DNA of 64,000 nt from NCBI RefSeq assembly GCF_051859025.1, contig NZ_JBHYGL010000034.1:310001-374000 (forward strand), written 5' to 3'. Each line of letters starts with the position of its first letter. Within the stretch, counting starts at the first letter, position 1. Source of the stretch: Falsiroseomonas sp051859025. GTDB taxonomy: Bacteria > Pseudomonadota > Alphaproteobacteria > Acetobacterales > Acetobacteraceae. Position numbers and translations under genes: made by a program. This document shows, in pieces, positions 42,141-50,253 of the stretch. The notes under the pieces were generated by a model, which saw nothing but the letters and a program-made list of their open reading frames with translations, was not told the origin of the DNA and did not search any database.

Positions 42141-42611
42141 ATGGAAAACGACGAAGCCATGTTCGGCGGCGATTTCGGCGGCCCGGGGCCGGAGGATTTC
42201 GCCAATGGCGCCGCGGCGCTGGCCGCGGGGCTGATCCGCGAAGCGCAGGCGCTGGCCCAGGCTGCGGCCGCGCTGCGCGCCACGGGCAACCCCAACCCGC
42301 CAGGCGTGGCCGCGGCGGAGCCGATTTCCGATGTCCGCCGCCTCCGGATGGTGCTGCACACCGCCGGTGAGGCCGCTTTGCGCGCCGCGCTCGCCCTGGA
42401 TGCGGCGGCGCTGCTGGCGGAGAATCGCAGCCCGCAGGAACACGCCATCCGCATCGCCGATGCCGCCAAGCGCGTCGGCCTGCCGGCGGGGACGCTGGCG
42501 CCGCTGCTGCGCTCCGCGGCACTCGATTTCCGCACCGACGACGCGGCGGCGCGCATCGCCGCCTCCACCCTGGCCGCCGATCTCTGCGCGCTGCTTTCTC
42601 AGGAATCCTGA
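42141..42611 (+). CDS. Hypothetical helical protein between pth and ychF
   Basis: 156 residues, Ala-rich and almost wholly helical, with no signal or membrane segment. I recognise no domain. A Gly-rich acidic start (NDEAMFGGDFGGPGPEDFANG) precedes amphipathic helices (AAALAAGLIREAQALAQAAAALRA, RRLRMVLHTAGEAALRAALALDAAALLAENRS). It lies 5 nt after pth and 4 nt before ychF, so it is co-transcribed with two translation-linked genes. Codon use matches its neighbours, which supports real coding. Confidence 0.75.
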   Translation: MENDEAMFGGDFGGPGPEDFANGAAALAAGLIREAQALAQAAAALRATGNPNPPGVAAAEPISDVRRLRMVLHTAGEAALRAALALDAAALLAENRSPQEHAIRIADAAKRVGLPAGTLAPLLRSAALDFRTDDAAARIAASTLAADLCALLSQES

Positions 42612-42615
42612 TCCC

Positions 42616-43710
42616 ATGGGCTTCAATTGCGGCATCGTCGGCCTGCCCAATGTCGGCAAGTCCACCCTGTTCAACGCGCTGACGGCCACCGCCAGCGCCC
42701 AGGCCGCGAACTATCCCTTCTGCACGATCGAGCCGAATGTGGGCCGCGTGGCGGTGCCGGATCCGCGGCTCGGCACGCTGGCGAAGATCGGCAAATCGCA
42801 GAAGATCATCCCGACCAGCCTGGAATTCGTGGACATCGCCGGCCTGGTCCGCGGTGCCTCCAAGGGCGAGGGCCTGGGCAACCAGTTCCTGGCGAACATC
42901 CGGGAGGTGGATGCGATCGTCCATGTGCTGCGCTGCTTCGAGGATGACGACATCACGCATGTCGAGGGCAGCGTCGATCCGGTGCGGGATGCGGAGACGG
43001 TCGAGACGGAGCTGATGCTCGCCGACCTCGACAGCCTGGAGAAGCGCGTCATCGGGTTGCAGAAGCGCGCGCGCGGCGGCGACAAGGAAGCGACGGCGCA
43101 GGTGACGCTGATCGAGCCGATCCTGGCGGCGCTGCAGGAAGGCCGCCCGGCGCGGACAGCGATCCCGAAGGGTGAGGAGGAGGCGGTGCGTCGCCTCCAG
43201 CTCATGACCTCCAAGCCCGTGCTGTACGTGTGCAATGTGGAGGAAGCCTCCGCCGCCACCGGCAACGCCTTCAGCGCGCGGGTGTTCGAGATGGCGAAGG
43301 CGCAGGGGGCCAAGGCCGTCATCGTCTCCGCCGCCATCGAGGCCGAGATCAGCCAGATGGCGGATGCGGACCGGGCGGAGTTTCTGGAGTCGCTTGGGCT
43401 GCCCGACAGTGGGCTCGATCGCATCATCCGCGCGGGGTACGAGCTGCTGGGGCTGATCACCTATTTCACGGTGGGGCCGAAGGAGACGCGGGCCTGGACG
43501 ATCATCCGCGGCACCAAGGGGCCGGGCGCGGCGGGCGTTATCCATGGGGATTTCGAGCGCGGCTTCATCGCGGCGGAGACCACGGCCTATGACGACTATG
43601 TCTCGCTGGGTGGCGAGCAGGGCGCCAAGGAAGCCGGGAAGATGCGCGTCGAGGGCAAGGAATACGTGGTGAAGGACGGCGACGTCCTGCTGTTCCGGTT
43701 CAACGTATAG
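42616..43710 (+). CDS. ychF: Redox-regulated ribosome-associated ATPase YchF
   Basis: 364 residues. TRAFAC-class P-loop protein: GLPNVGKSTLFNALT (G1), NYPFCTIEPNVGRVAVPD, DIAGLVRGASKGEGLGNQFLANIREVDAI (G3 and the switch), and the atypical G4 motif NVEE (in LYVCNVEEASA), which gives ATP rather than GTP preference. A coiled helical domain lies in the middle, and a C-terminal TGS domain is seen in LITYFTVGPKETRAWTIIRGTKGPGAAGVIHGDFERGFI. It closes the rplY-pth-ychF operon and is followed by hairpins at 43721-43860. Confidence 0.97.
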   Translation: MGFNCGIVGLPNVGKSTLFNALTATASAQAANYPFCTIEPNVGRVAVPDPRLGTLAKIGKSQKIIPTSLEFVDIAGLVRGASKGEGLGNQFLANIREVDAIVHVLRCFEDDDITHVEGSVDPVRDAETVETELMLADLDSLEKRVIGLQKRARGGDKEATAQVTLIEPILAALQEGRPARTAIPKGEEEAVRRLQLMTSKPVLYVCNVEEASAATGNAFSARVFEMAKAQGAKAVIVSAAIEAEISQMADADRAEFLESLGLPDSGLDRIIRAGYELLGLITYFTVGPKETRAWTIIRGTKGPGAAGVIHGDFERGFIAAETTAYDDYVSLGGEQGAKEAGKMRVEGKEYVVKDGDVLLFRFNV

Positions 43711-43720
43711 CCTGTTGCCC

Positions 43721-43860
43721 GGGGGAAACGCCGTTTCCCCCGTACCCCCTTTGCCAAGGGCCCCATTGTTCCCATTGGGGGCCCTTGGAACCCTCGTTTT
43801 GACGACGGTCCAGGGGCGGTTCGCCCCTGGCAGGGGGTGAAGGGGGACGGCGTCCCCCTT
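43721..43860. terminator. Cluster of four perfect hairpins, including a T-tailed terminator
   Basis: Between ychF and the convergent M3 peptidase gene: GGGGGAAACG-C-CGTTTCCCCC at 43721-43741; CCAAGGGCCCC at 43754-43764 pairing with GGGGCCCTTGG at 43778-43788, then a TTTT at 43797-43800; CCAGGGGCG-GTT-CGCCCCTGG at 43810-43830; and AAGGGGGACG-G-CGTCCCCCTT at 43840-43860. The second is a plausible intrinsic terminator for ychF. The set resembles a palindromic repeat element of high-GC genomes. Confidence 0.7.
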
Positions 43861-45884
43861 CAGGCCGCGAGCCCCCGCTTCCTGAGCAGCGCATCCACCG
43901 CCGGCTTGCGCCCCCGGAACCCCACATAGAGTTCCATCGGGTCCCGCGTATCCCCCGCCTCGAACACCGCCTTCAGCCGCGCGGCGAGATCGGCGTGGAA
44001 GGGATCGCCCGCTTCCTCGAAGGCTTCGAAGCCGTCGGCGTCCAGCACTTCCGCCCAGAGGTAGAAATAGTACCCCGCCGCGTAGCCGCCGCCGGCAAAC
44101 AGGTGCCCGAAATGGATGGGCCGGTGGCGGAGCCCGATCGCTTCCGGCATGTCGATCCCGCGCAGGAAATCGCTTTCGAAGGCGGCGAGGTCGAGCGTTT
44201 CCGGTGCCGCCACGCGGTGCAGCGCCAGGTCGATGAGGGCGGAGGAGACGTATTCGACCGTCGCGAAGCCCTGGCCCTCATTCCGCGCGGCGAGCAGCTT
44301 CTGGAGTAGCGCCTCAGGCAAAGGCTCGCCCGTTTCGACATGGCGCGCGTAGCGGCGCAGCACGTCGGGGACGCTCAGCCAGTTCTCCATCACCTGCGAC
44401 GGGAATTCGACGAAATCGCCGAGCACGGCGGTGCCGGATTGCGAGGGGTAGCGGGCAGTCGAAAGCAGACCGTGCAGCGCGTGGCCGAACTCATGAAACA
44501 GGGTGCGCGCATCGTCGAAGGACAGCAGCGTAGGCGATGCCTTCGCCACGTTGTTGTTGTTGACGATGATGGGGGAAACGCGCCCATCCAGCGCATCGGC
44601 CACGCGGAAGCTGCTCATCCAGGCGCCGGACCGCTTGCCGGCGCGCGCGAAATTGTCGAGCAGGAAGACGCCGCGATGCGTGCCATCCGTGTCCGTTACC
44701 TCGAAGGCGCGGACATCGGGGTGGTAGCGCGGGATGTCGGCGCGTTCCTCGAAGCGGATGCCGAAGAGGCGCTGCGCCGTGTCGAAGACCGCGGCCAGCA
44801 TGGCGTCGAGCGCGAAATAGGGCTTGAGGGCGCCGGCATCGATATCGTGCTTTGCCTGGCGGGCGCGTTCGGCCCAGAAGCGCCAGTCCCAGGCCTCGAT
44901 GGGCTCGTTGTGGCCGGCGGCGCGGGCGAGCGCGGCCAGTTCCTCACGCTCCGCCGCCGCACGGGCCTTGGCGGGCTCCCAGGCCGCGCGCAGCAGGCCC
45001 TCGGCGGCTTCGGGAGTGCGGGCCATGGTGTCCACCAGCCGGTATTCCGCGAAATCGGCATGGCCGAGCAGGCGGGCGCGTTCCGCCCGCAGGGCCAGGA
45101 TTTCCCGCACCAGGGACGCATTGTCGCGGTCGGGATGCAGGGCGCCGCGGGCGACCCAGGCGCGCCACGCCTTTTCGCGTAGCGCGCGTTCCGTCGAGAA
45201 GGTCAGGAAGGGCTCGACGGAGGACCGCGCGAGGGTGATGACATAGCCCTCCGCGCCGCGTTCCTTCGCGGCCTCCCGCGCGGCCTCGACCAGGCTCGTG
45301 GGCAGGCCGCCGAGCTCGTCCGGGGTCAGCACCATCTGCCAGTCATTCTCGTCCGCCAGCACGTTCTGCCCGAAGCTGGTGTGCAGCGTGGCGAGGCGGG
45401 TGGAGAGTTCCGTCAACCGGTCGCGCGTCGCCAGGTCCAGCGCCGCGCCGGCCCGCACCAGGCCCTGGTAGCGGCGGGCGAGCAGGCGCTTCTGGTCGGG
45501 GGCGAGGGCGAGGCTGTCGATCCGCGCATGCAGCGCTGCGACGCGGCCGAAGATGCCGGGGTCCAGCGCGATGGCGGATCGGTGGCGCGCGAGCTTCGGC
45601 GCCCAGTCCCGCTCCACCGCCTGCAACTCCAGCGTGGCCTGGCTGAGAGTGAGGTTGAAGAAGACGGAGGCGATCCGCGTCAGCATCCCGCCGGCGCGTT
45701 CCAGCGCCTCCATCGTATTGGCGAAGTCGGGCGGCGCGGGGTTGTCGCCGATGGCGGCGACTTCCGTCAGATGGGCTGCCAGCGCGGCCTCGAAGGCCGG
45801 CGCGAAATGCTCGGCCCGGATGAGGTCGAAGGGCGGGACGCCGAAGGGGGTGGTCCAGGGGCGGAGGAGCGGGTTCTCGGTCAT
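43860..45884 (-). CDS. M3 family zinc metallopeptidase (oligopeptidase A / Dcp type)
   Basis: 674 residues, the usual length for bacterial M3 enzymes. The zinc motif is present in TLFHEFGHALHGLLS (HEFGH), with the third ligand in the following EFPSQVMENW block. The N terminus MTENPLLRPWTTPFGVPPFDLIRAEHFAPAFEAAL matches the family prologue, and the C terminus has HFGHLFAGGGYAAGYYFYLWAEVLDADGFEAFEE. It degrades short peptides in the cytoplasm. Transcribed alone, convergent with ychF and divergent from the MetE-like gene. Confidence 0.95.
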   Translation of the reverse strand: MTENPLLRPWTTPFGVPPFDLIRAEHFAPAFEAALAAHLTEVAAIGDNPAPPDFANTMEALERAGGMLTRIASVFFNLTLSQATLELQAVERDWAPKLARHRSAIALDPGIFGRVAALHARIDSLALAPDQKRLLARRYQGLVRAGAALDLATRDRLTELSTRLATLHTSFGQNVLADENDWQMVLTPDELGGLPTSLVEAAREAAKERGAEGYVITLARSSVEPFLTFSTERALREKAWRAWVARGALHPDRDNASLVREILALRAERARLLGHADFAEYRLVDTMARTPEAAEGLLRAAWEPAKARAAAEREELAALARAAGHNEPIEAWDWRFWAERARQAKHDIDAGALKPYFALDAMLAAVFDTAQRLFGIRFEERADIPRYHPDVRAFEVTDTDGTHRGVFLLDNFARAGKRSGAWMSSFRVADALDGRVSPIIVNNNNVAKASPTLLSFDDARTLFHEFGHALHGLLSTARYPSQSGTAVLGDFVEFPSQVMENWLSVPDVLRRYARHVETGEPLPEALLQKLLAARNEGQGFATVEYVSSALIDLALHRVAAPETLDLAAFESDFLRGIDMPEAIGLRHRPIHFGHLFAGGGYAAGYYFYLWAEVLDADGFEAFEEAGDPFHADLAARLKAVFEAGDTRDPMELYVGFRGRKPAVDALLRKRGLAA

Positions 45885-45986
45885 GCCCTAAGTTGTGGGG
45901 TGCCGGCCCGTACCGGTCCAGGCCTACTCGACAGGATCGCGCGATCCGCTAGCGTCCTGCACAAGCACCCGGGACGGAACGTGACC

Positions 45987-47159
45987 ATGCAGCGCAGCGA
46001 AACCCGCATCCTGACCACCCATACCGGCAGCCTGCCCCGACCGGCGGCGCTGACGAAGCTCTATGCGCGGCGCGTGCGCGGCGAAGCGGTGGACCCCGCG
46101 GCGATCGAGGCGGAGGGGCGCGCGGCGCTTGCCGGCATCATCCCGAAGCAGATCGAAAGCGGGCTCGACATCATCAACAATGGCGAGCAGCAGCGGGAAA
46201 GCTTCGTGCTGTATCTCCGCCATCGCCTCAGCGGGCTCGGCGACAGCAGCAGCCGCACGGGCTGGGCGGACCTCGATGCCTATCCCGACTACAAGGCGCA
46301 GTTGAAGGAGTTGGCGAGCAAGCAGGAAGCCGTGACCAACACGGATTTCCTGCCTGCCGCGATCGGGGAGGTCCGGTACCTCGACCCCGCCGCGGTCAAC
46401 GATGAATGCACGGATTTCCGGACCGCGCTGGCGGCGCATTCCGGCAGCTATGCGGAAGCCTTCCTGACCGCGCCATCGCCCGGCATCATCGGGTCCATCG
46501 TGCAGAACCGGCATTATGCGACGGAGGAAGCCTACCTCGCGGCGCTCGGCGATGCGCTGAAGGTCGAATACGAGGCGATCGTCGCGCAGGGCTTCCTGCT
46601 GCAGCTGGATTGCCCGGATTTGGCGCTGGAGCGGCATTGTTCCTATCGCGACCGGCCGCTGTCCGACTTTCTTCAGTTCTGCGAGCGCGTGGTAACCGCC
46701 ATCAACCGCGCCATCGCGGGCATCCCGCGGGACCGCGTGCGGCTGCATGTGTGCTGGGGCAATTACGAGGGCCCGCACGACCATGACGTGCCGCTGGAGG
46801 ATATCCTGCCCATCGTCACGCAGGCCAATGTCGGCGGATTCGTGCTGCCCTTCGCCAACCCGCGCCACGCGCATGAATACAAGATCTTCGAACGCAAGCC
46901 GCTGGCGGAGGACCAGATCCTCGTCGCCGGCGTTCTCGACACCACCACCAACTTCATCGAGCACCCGGAGGTGATCGCGGACCGGATCGAGCGCGTGGTG
47001 CGGGTGATGGGCGACCCGCGGCGCGTGCAGGCGGGCACGGATTGCGGCTTCGATACTTCCGCGGGGCGCGGCCGCGTGGCGAATGACGTGGTCTGGGCGA
47101 AGCTGAAATCGATGCGTCAGGGGGCGGAGATGGCCTCCGCCCGGCTGTTCAGGAACTGA
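45987..47159 (+). CDS. MetE-like cobalamin-independent methionine synthase-family protein
   Basis: 390 residues from the ATG at 45987 (GTG at 45981 possible). It is a single TIM barrel like the catalytic half of MetE: ILTTHTGSLPRP start, IINNGEQQRESFVLYL, and the zinc ligands in RVRLHVCWGNYEGPHDHDVPLEDI (His and Cys) and TDCGFDTSAGRG (Cys). True MetE has about 750 residues with an N-terminal second barrel for the folate substrate; this short type is common in catabolic neighbourhoods and probably moves methyl or other groups from small thiols. Substrate unknown. Confidence 0.88.
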   Translation: MQRSETRILTTHTGSLPRPAALTKLYARRVRGEAVDPAAIEAEGRAALAGIIPKQIESGLDIINNGEQQRESFVLYLRHRLSGLGDSSSRTGWADLDAYPDYKAQLKELASKQEAVTNTDFLPAAIGEVRYLDPAAVNDECTDFRTALAAHSGSYAEAFLTAPSPGIIGSIVQNRHYATEEAYLAALGDALKVEYEAIVAQGFLLQLDCPDLALERHCSYRDRPLSDFLQFCERVVTAINRAIAGIPRDRVRLHVCWGNYEGPHDHDVPLEDILPIVTQANVGGFVLPFANPRHAHEYKIFERKPLAEDQILVAGVLDTTTNFIEHPEVIADRIERVVRVMGDPRRVQAGTDCGFDTSAGRGRVANDVVWAKLKSMRQGAEMASARLFRN

Positions 47160-47164
47160 TCGCG

Positions 47165-47311
47165 ATGTGCTGGTTCTGCATGGGCCCCGACGCGCAGCTG
47201 GGCTTTCACGCCGAGATCGTCGAGGAGGACGAGGAGGAGGCGCCGGTTCAGGAAACCGGCGCGCCCACCGCCTCCAGCCCCGCGCGCGCCACTTCCATGT
47301 CATCGGAATAG
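47165..47311 (+). CDS. Possible small CxxC protein (48 aa)
   Basis: An ORF starting 5 nt after the MetE-like stop: MCWFCMGPDAQLGFHAEIV followed by an acidic run (EEDEEEAP). The CWFC pair could bind metal or form a disulfide. Its last 64 nt overlap the 3' end of the convergent GlcG-like gene, so the C-terminal third is constrained by antisense coding. No strong ribosome-binding site. Low certainty. Confidence 0.25.
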   Translation: MCWFCMGPDAQLGFHAEIVEEDEEEAPVQETGAPTASSPARATSMSSE

Positions 47312-47673
47312 TGGCCGCCGGAGACGCCGATGGCACCGATCATCTGGCCCTCCTCCATCACGGGGTAGCCGCCGCCGAAGATGACCAGGCGCGGCGTGTG
47401 GGTGATGCCGTGCAGCAGCGGCGGGTCGTTCTTGATGAAGTCCCACCAGACATGCGTAGCGATGCCGAAGGAGGACGCCGTCCAGGCCTTGTCCTGCGCG
47501 ATCTGGATGGCGAGGTGCGCGGCGCCGTCCATGGCGTGGAAGGCCTTGAGCTGCCCGCATTCATTCACCACGGCGATGCACATCGCCTTCTTCAATTCAC
47601 GCGATTTCGCGATGGCGGCCTCGATCATCCGCTGCGCGGTGTCGCCATCGATGCTGCGCTTGATGATGGACAT
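47248..47673 (-). CDS. GlcG/HbpS family protein
   Basis: 141 residues from the ATG at 47673. The family pattern is clear: AQRMIEAAIAKSRELKKAMCIAVVNECGQLKAFHAMDGA at the N terminus, then DKAWTASSFGIAT and a Gly-rich end IFGGGYPVMEEGQMIGAIGVSGGHYSDDMEVARAGLEAVG. HbpS binds haem and GlcG-type proteins are often near glycolate or flavin oxidoreductase genes. It lies 11 nt after the NADH:flavin oxidoreductase gene in the same direction, so it may assist or sense the ligand of that enzyme. Confidence 0.9.
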   Translation of the reverse strand: MSIIKRSIDGDTAQRMIEAAIAKSRELKKAMCIAVVNECGQLKAFHAMDGAAHLAIQIAQDKAWTASSFGIATHVWWDFIKNDPPLLHGITHTPRLVIFGGGYPVMEEGQMIGAIGVSGGHYSDDMEVARAGLEAVGAPVS

Positions 47674-47684
47674 CGGATTTTCCT

Positions 47685-49649
47685 CTACACCGCCCGCGCG
47701 GCGATCTGAGCTTCGACGAGCGCCACCGCCACGCGGCGGGGCGCATAGGCATCGCCGACGAGGTGCGTGCGCTCCACCCCCGCCCGCTTCAGCGCCTCCA
47801 CCAGCCCGTTGCGCGATTGCGCCTGGCCGATCCAGAGCAGCGCGGCGCAATCCTCCACCCAACCCTCACGCCCCGTGAGGTAGTGGCGCAGCACCACCGC
47901 GCCGCCCTCGATCCGGACCGGCGCCATGGAGGTGCGGAATTCCGCGCCGACCTTGTCGAGTTCGCGGAGCGTCGCGATGCGGGACACCATCGGCAATTCG
48001 CGGAAGGGTTCGAAGAAGCGCGTCGTCACCATCAGTTTGCCGAGTGGCGCCACGGCTTCCGCGATGGCGGCGGCCCAGTAGTAGCCATCCTCATCCATCA
48101 GCAGGATGCGACCGGGCTTGCCGCCTCGCAACGAGGCGAGGTCCCCGATGGAGGTCGGCGCAAGCACCGGCACGCTGCCATCGCCGGGCAGCGACGGCGC
48201 CACGGCCTGCGCACCCGTGGCGACGATCACGGCGTGCGGCTGCTCCGCCATGATTTTTGCCAGTGTCGCATCCTCGCCAAGGCGAATCTCGACGCCCGCG
48301 CGCTTCAACGCGCCTTCCTGGAACAGGGTGAGGTGCCGGACCTCCCCGCCCAGCGGGAAGTGGCTGGCGTCGCGGAACTTGCCGCCGAGCACGGCATCCC
48401 GTTCGAACAGCACCACGCGATGGCCGCGATCGGCGGCAGTGCGCGCGGCTTCCATCCCCGCGGGGCCACCGCCGACGACGACGACGGTGGAGCGCACGGC
48501 CTGCTTCAGCACACCGAAAAAGTGTTCCCGGCCGGCGAGCGGATTGGTGGAGCAGCCGATGGGCTCGCCGCTGGAAATCCAGTCCCAGCACTGGTTGCAG
48601 GCGATGCAGCGACGGATTTCGGCAGCACGGCCGGTGCGCGCCTTGTTCGCCCATTCGGGATCGACGATCAGCGCGCGGCATAGGCCGACCATGTCGCCAT
48701 CGCCGGATGCGATGATGCTCTCCGCCTGTTCCGGCGTCTGCACGCGGGTGGATTGCACCACCACGCAATCATCACCGACCGCGCGCTTCACCGCGGCCTG
48801 GATGCCCCGATAGGATTCCTGCGGCCAGTGGCGGTCCGGCAGATGCGTGTCGATGGTGTTAAAGTTGCCCTGGCTGAGGGAGACGTAGTCGCAGAGCCCT
48901 TCACGGGCGAGACGCGCCGCGATTTCGCAGGCCTGGTCGGCATCGATGCCGCCATCCGTGAATTCCTCCACCGCCAGGCGATAGCCGATGATGGCGCGGT
49001 GGCCGATGCGGCGGCGGACGCCCTGCAGGATCTCGGTCGGGAAGCGGAGGCGATTCTCCAGGCTGCCGCCGTAGCGGTCATCGCGCTTGTTCGTGTAGGG
49101 GGAGACGAACTGGCCGATCAAATGGCCCTGCGCGCCATGCACCTCCACGCCATCGGCGCCGGTCTCCATGGCGTTGAGCGAGGCGGAGACGAAGGCTTCC
49201 ACCATATCCTCCACCTCCCGCGTCGTCAGCGCATGCGGCGTGCCGCCGGAACGCGGGCACGGGATGGCGGAGGGCGCCAGCAGGGTGCCGACGCGGCGGC
49301 CGAGATGCTGGCGGCCGCCATGGTTCATCTGGAAGACGAACAGCGCCCCGGCCCTGTGCACCTGGTCCACCAGCTTCCGCAGGCCGGGAATCGGGCCACG
49401 GTCGAACAGCGGGATGGCCTGCGGGGTCACGGCATCGCCAGGATGCACGCGCGCGGCTTCGCTGACCACCACACCCGCGCCGCCTTCGGCAACGGTGCGA
49501 TAGAAGGCCAGCATACGTTCACCGACGCGGTTCTGCTCCGCGAGGTTCGATGTGGTGGCCACGCGCATGACACGGTTGCGCGACGTCGCCGCGCCGATCC
49601 GCACCGGCGTGAACAGCCTTGGAAAAGCCTGAACGCGTCCGCCGTCCAT
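47685..49649 (-). CDS. NADH:flavin oxidoreductase with FAD/NAD domain (2,4-dienoyl-CoA reductase type)
   Basis: 654 residues, the length of FadH/trimethylamine dehydrogenase-like enzymes. The N-terminal FMN barrel of the old-yellow-enzyme type includes LFVFQMNHGGRQ, GADGVEVHGAQGHLIGQFVSPYTNKRDDRYGGSLENRLRF. A 4Fe-4S binding cluster follows (RRCIACNQCWDWISSGEPIGCSTNP, four Cys), then a Rossmann FAD domain (STVVVVGGGPAGMEAARTAADRGHRVVLFERD). Electrons pass from NAD(P)H to FAD, 4Fe-4S and FMN. Substrate (enoyl-CoA, enone or N-methylated amine) is not evident. It forms an operon with the GlcG/HbpS gene. Confidence 0.93.
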   Translation of the reverse strand: MDGGRVQAFPRLFTPVRIGAATSRNRVMRVATTSNLAEQNRVGERMLAFYRTVAEGGAGVVVSEAARVHPGDAVTPQAIPLFDRGPIPGLRKLVDQVHRAGALFVFQMNHGGRQHLGRRVGTLLAPSAIPCPRSGGTPHALTTREVEDMVEAFVSASLNAMETGADGVEVHGAQGHLIGQFVSPYTNKRDDRYGGSLENRLRFPTEILQGVRRRIGHRAIIGYRLAVEEFTDGGIDADQACEIAARLAREGLCDYVSLSQGNFNTIDTHLPDRHWPQESYRGIQAAVKRAVGDDCVVVQSTRVQTPEQAESIIASGDGDMVGLCRALIVDPEWANKARTGRAAEIRRCIACNQCWDWISSGEPIGCSTNPLAGREHFFGVLKQAVRSTVVVVGGGPAGMEAARTAADRGHRVVLFERDAVLGGKFRDASHFPLGGEVRHLTLFQEGALKRAGVEIRLGEDATLAKIMAEQPHAVIVATGAQAVAPSLPGDGSVPVLAPTSIGDLASLRGGKPGRILLMDEDGYYWAAAIAEAVAPLGKLMVTTRFFEPFRELPMVSRIATLRELDKVGAEFRTSMAPVRIEGGAVVLRHYLTGREGWVEDCAALLWIGQAQSRNGLVEALKRAGVERTHLVGDAYAPRRVAVALVEAQIAARAV

Positions 49650-49773
49650 GCGCCGGATGTCCTCCCGATTGGAGCTACCCTATGGCCATAAAGTTGTACG
49701 GACAAGGTAGCTTGCGCGACGCGCGCGGATCGGGCGATGCTGGCCCCTGGGAAGAAACGTCACCAGGAACGCC

Positions 49774-50250
49774 ATGGCGCGTCTCGACGCAGCGGTCAGC
49801 CTGTTCTGGGTCATGCTCGGCATCGCGCTGTGCTGGAGTTCGATGGGGCTTGGCCTGAGCGACCCGAGCGGACCCGCATCCGGCTTCTTCCCCTTCCTCG
49901 CGGGGCTGCTGGTGCTGGGCGGGGGTGTGGGGCTGCTGGTGCGCCATGTCGTGACGGGTGGCCAGCCGGCGCCGGGGGAGGAGATAGCCCCGCAATTCTG
50001 GGAAGCGCCCGGCGCGCCCTTCCGCACCGCCGTGCTGATCGTCGTGGTCGGCGGCATGATCCTGGCCGTGCCGTATCTGGGCTTCGCGCTGGCGGGCGCG
50101 GTGGGGCTGCCCATCCTGTTCCGCGTCATCGCGCCGGAGAAGTCGTGGGTTGCCGCCATCGTCACCGGCATCATCGCCGCCGGCAGCATGCATCTTCTGT
50201 TCGCGGTCGCGCTCGGCACGCCGCTGCCGCGCGGCCCCTTGGGGTTCTGA
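49774..50250 (+). CDS. tctB: Tripartite tricarboxylate transporter small membrane subunit TctB
   Basis: 158 residues with four hydrophobic segments (ARLDAAVSLFWVMLGIALCW, FLAGLLVLGGGVGLLV, AVLIVVVGGMILAVPYLGFALAG, AAIVTGIIAAGSMHLLFAVAL). A DPSGPASGFFPFLAGLL turn matches the TctB loop after helix 1. It lies 3 nt before tctA in the order B-A-C, opposite to the C-B-A order of the other locus, so these are two independent transporters. Confidence 0.9.
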   Translation: MARLDAAVSLFWVMLGIALCWSSMGLGLSDPSGPASGFFPFLAGLLVLGGGVGLLVRHVVTGGQPAPGEEIAPQFWEAPGAPFRTAVLIVVVGGMILAVPYLGFALAGAVGLPILFRVIAPEKSWVAAIVTGIIAAGSMHLLFAVALGTPLPRGPLGF

Positions 50251-50253
50251 GGC

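Noticed and set aside
39895..43545. 1216-codon reverse frame across soxYZ, rplY, pth and ychF
   Set aside because: The forward genes are certain; the reverse frame is a GC-driven shadow.
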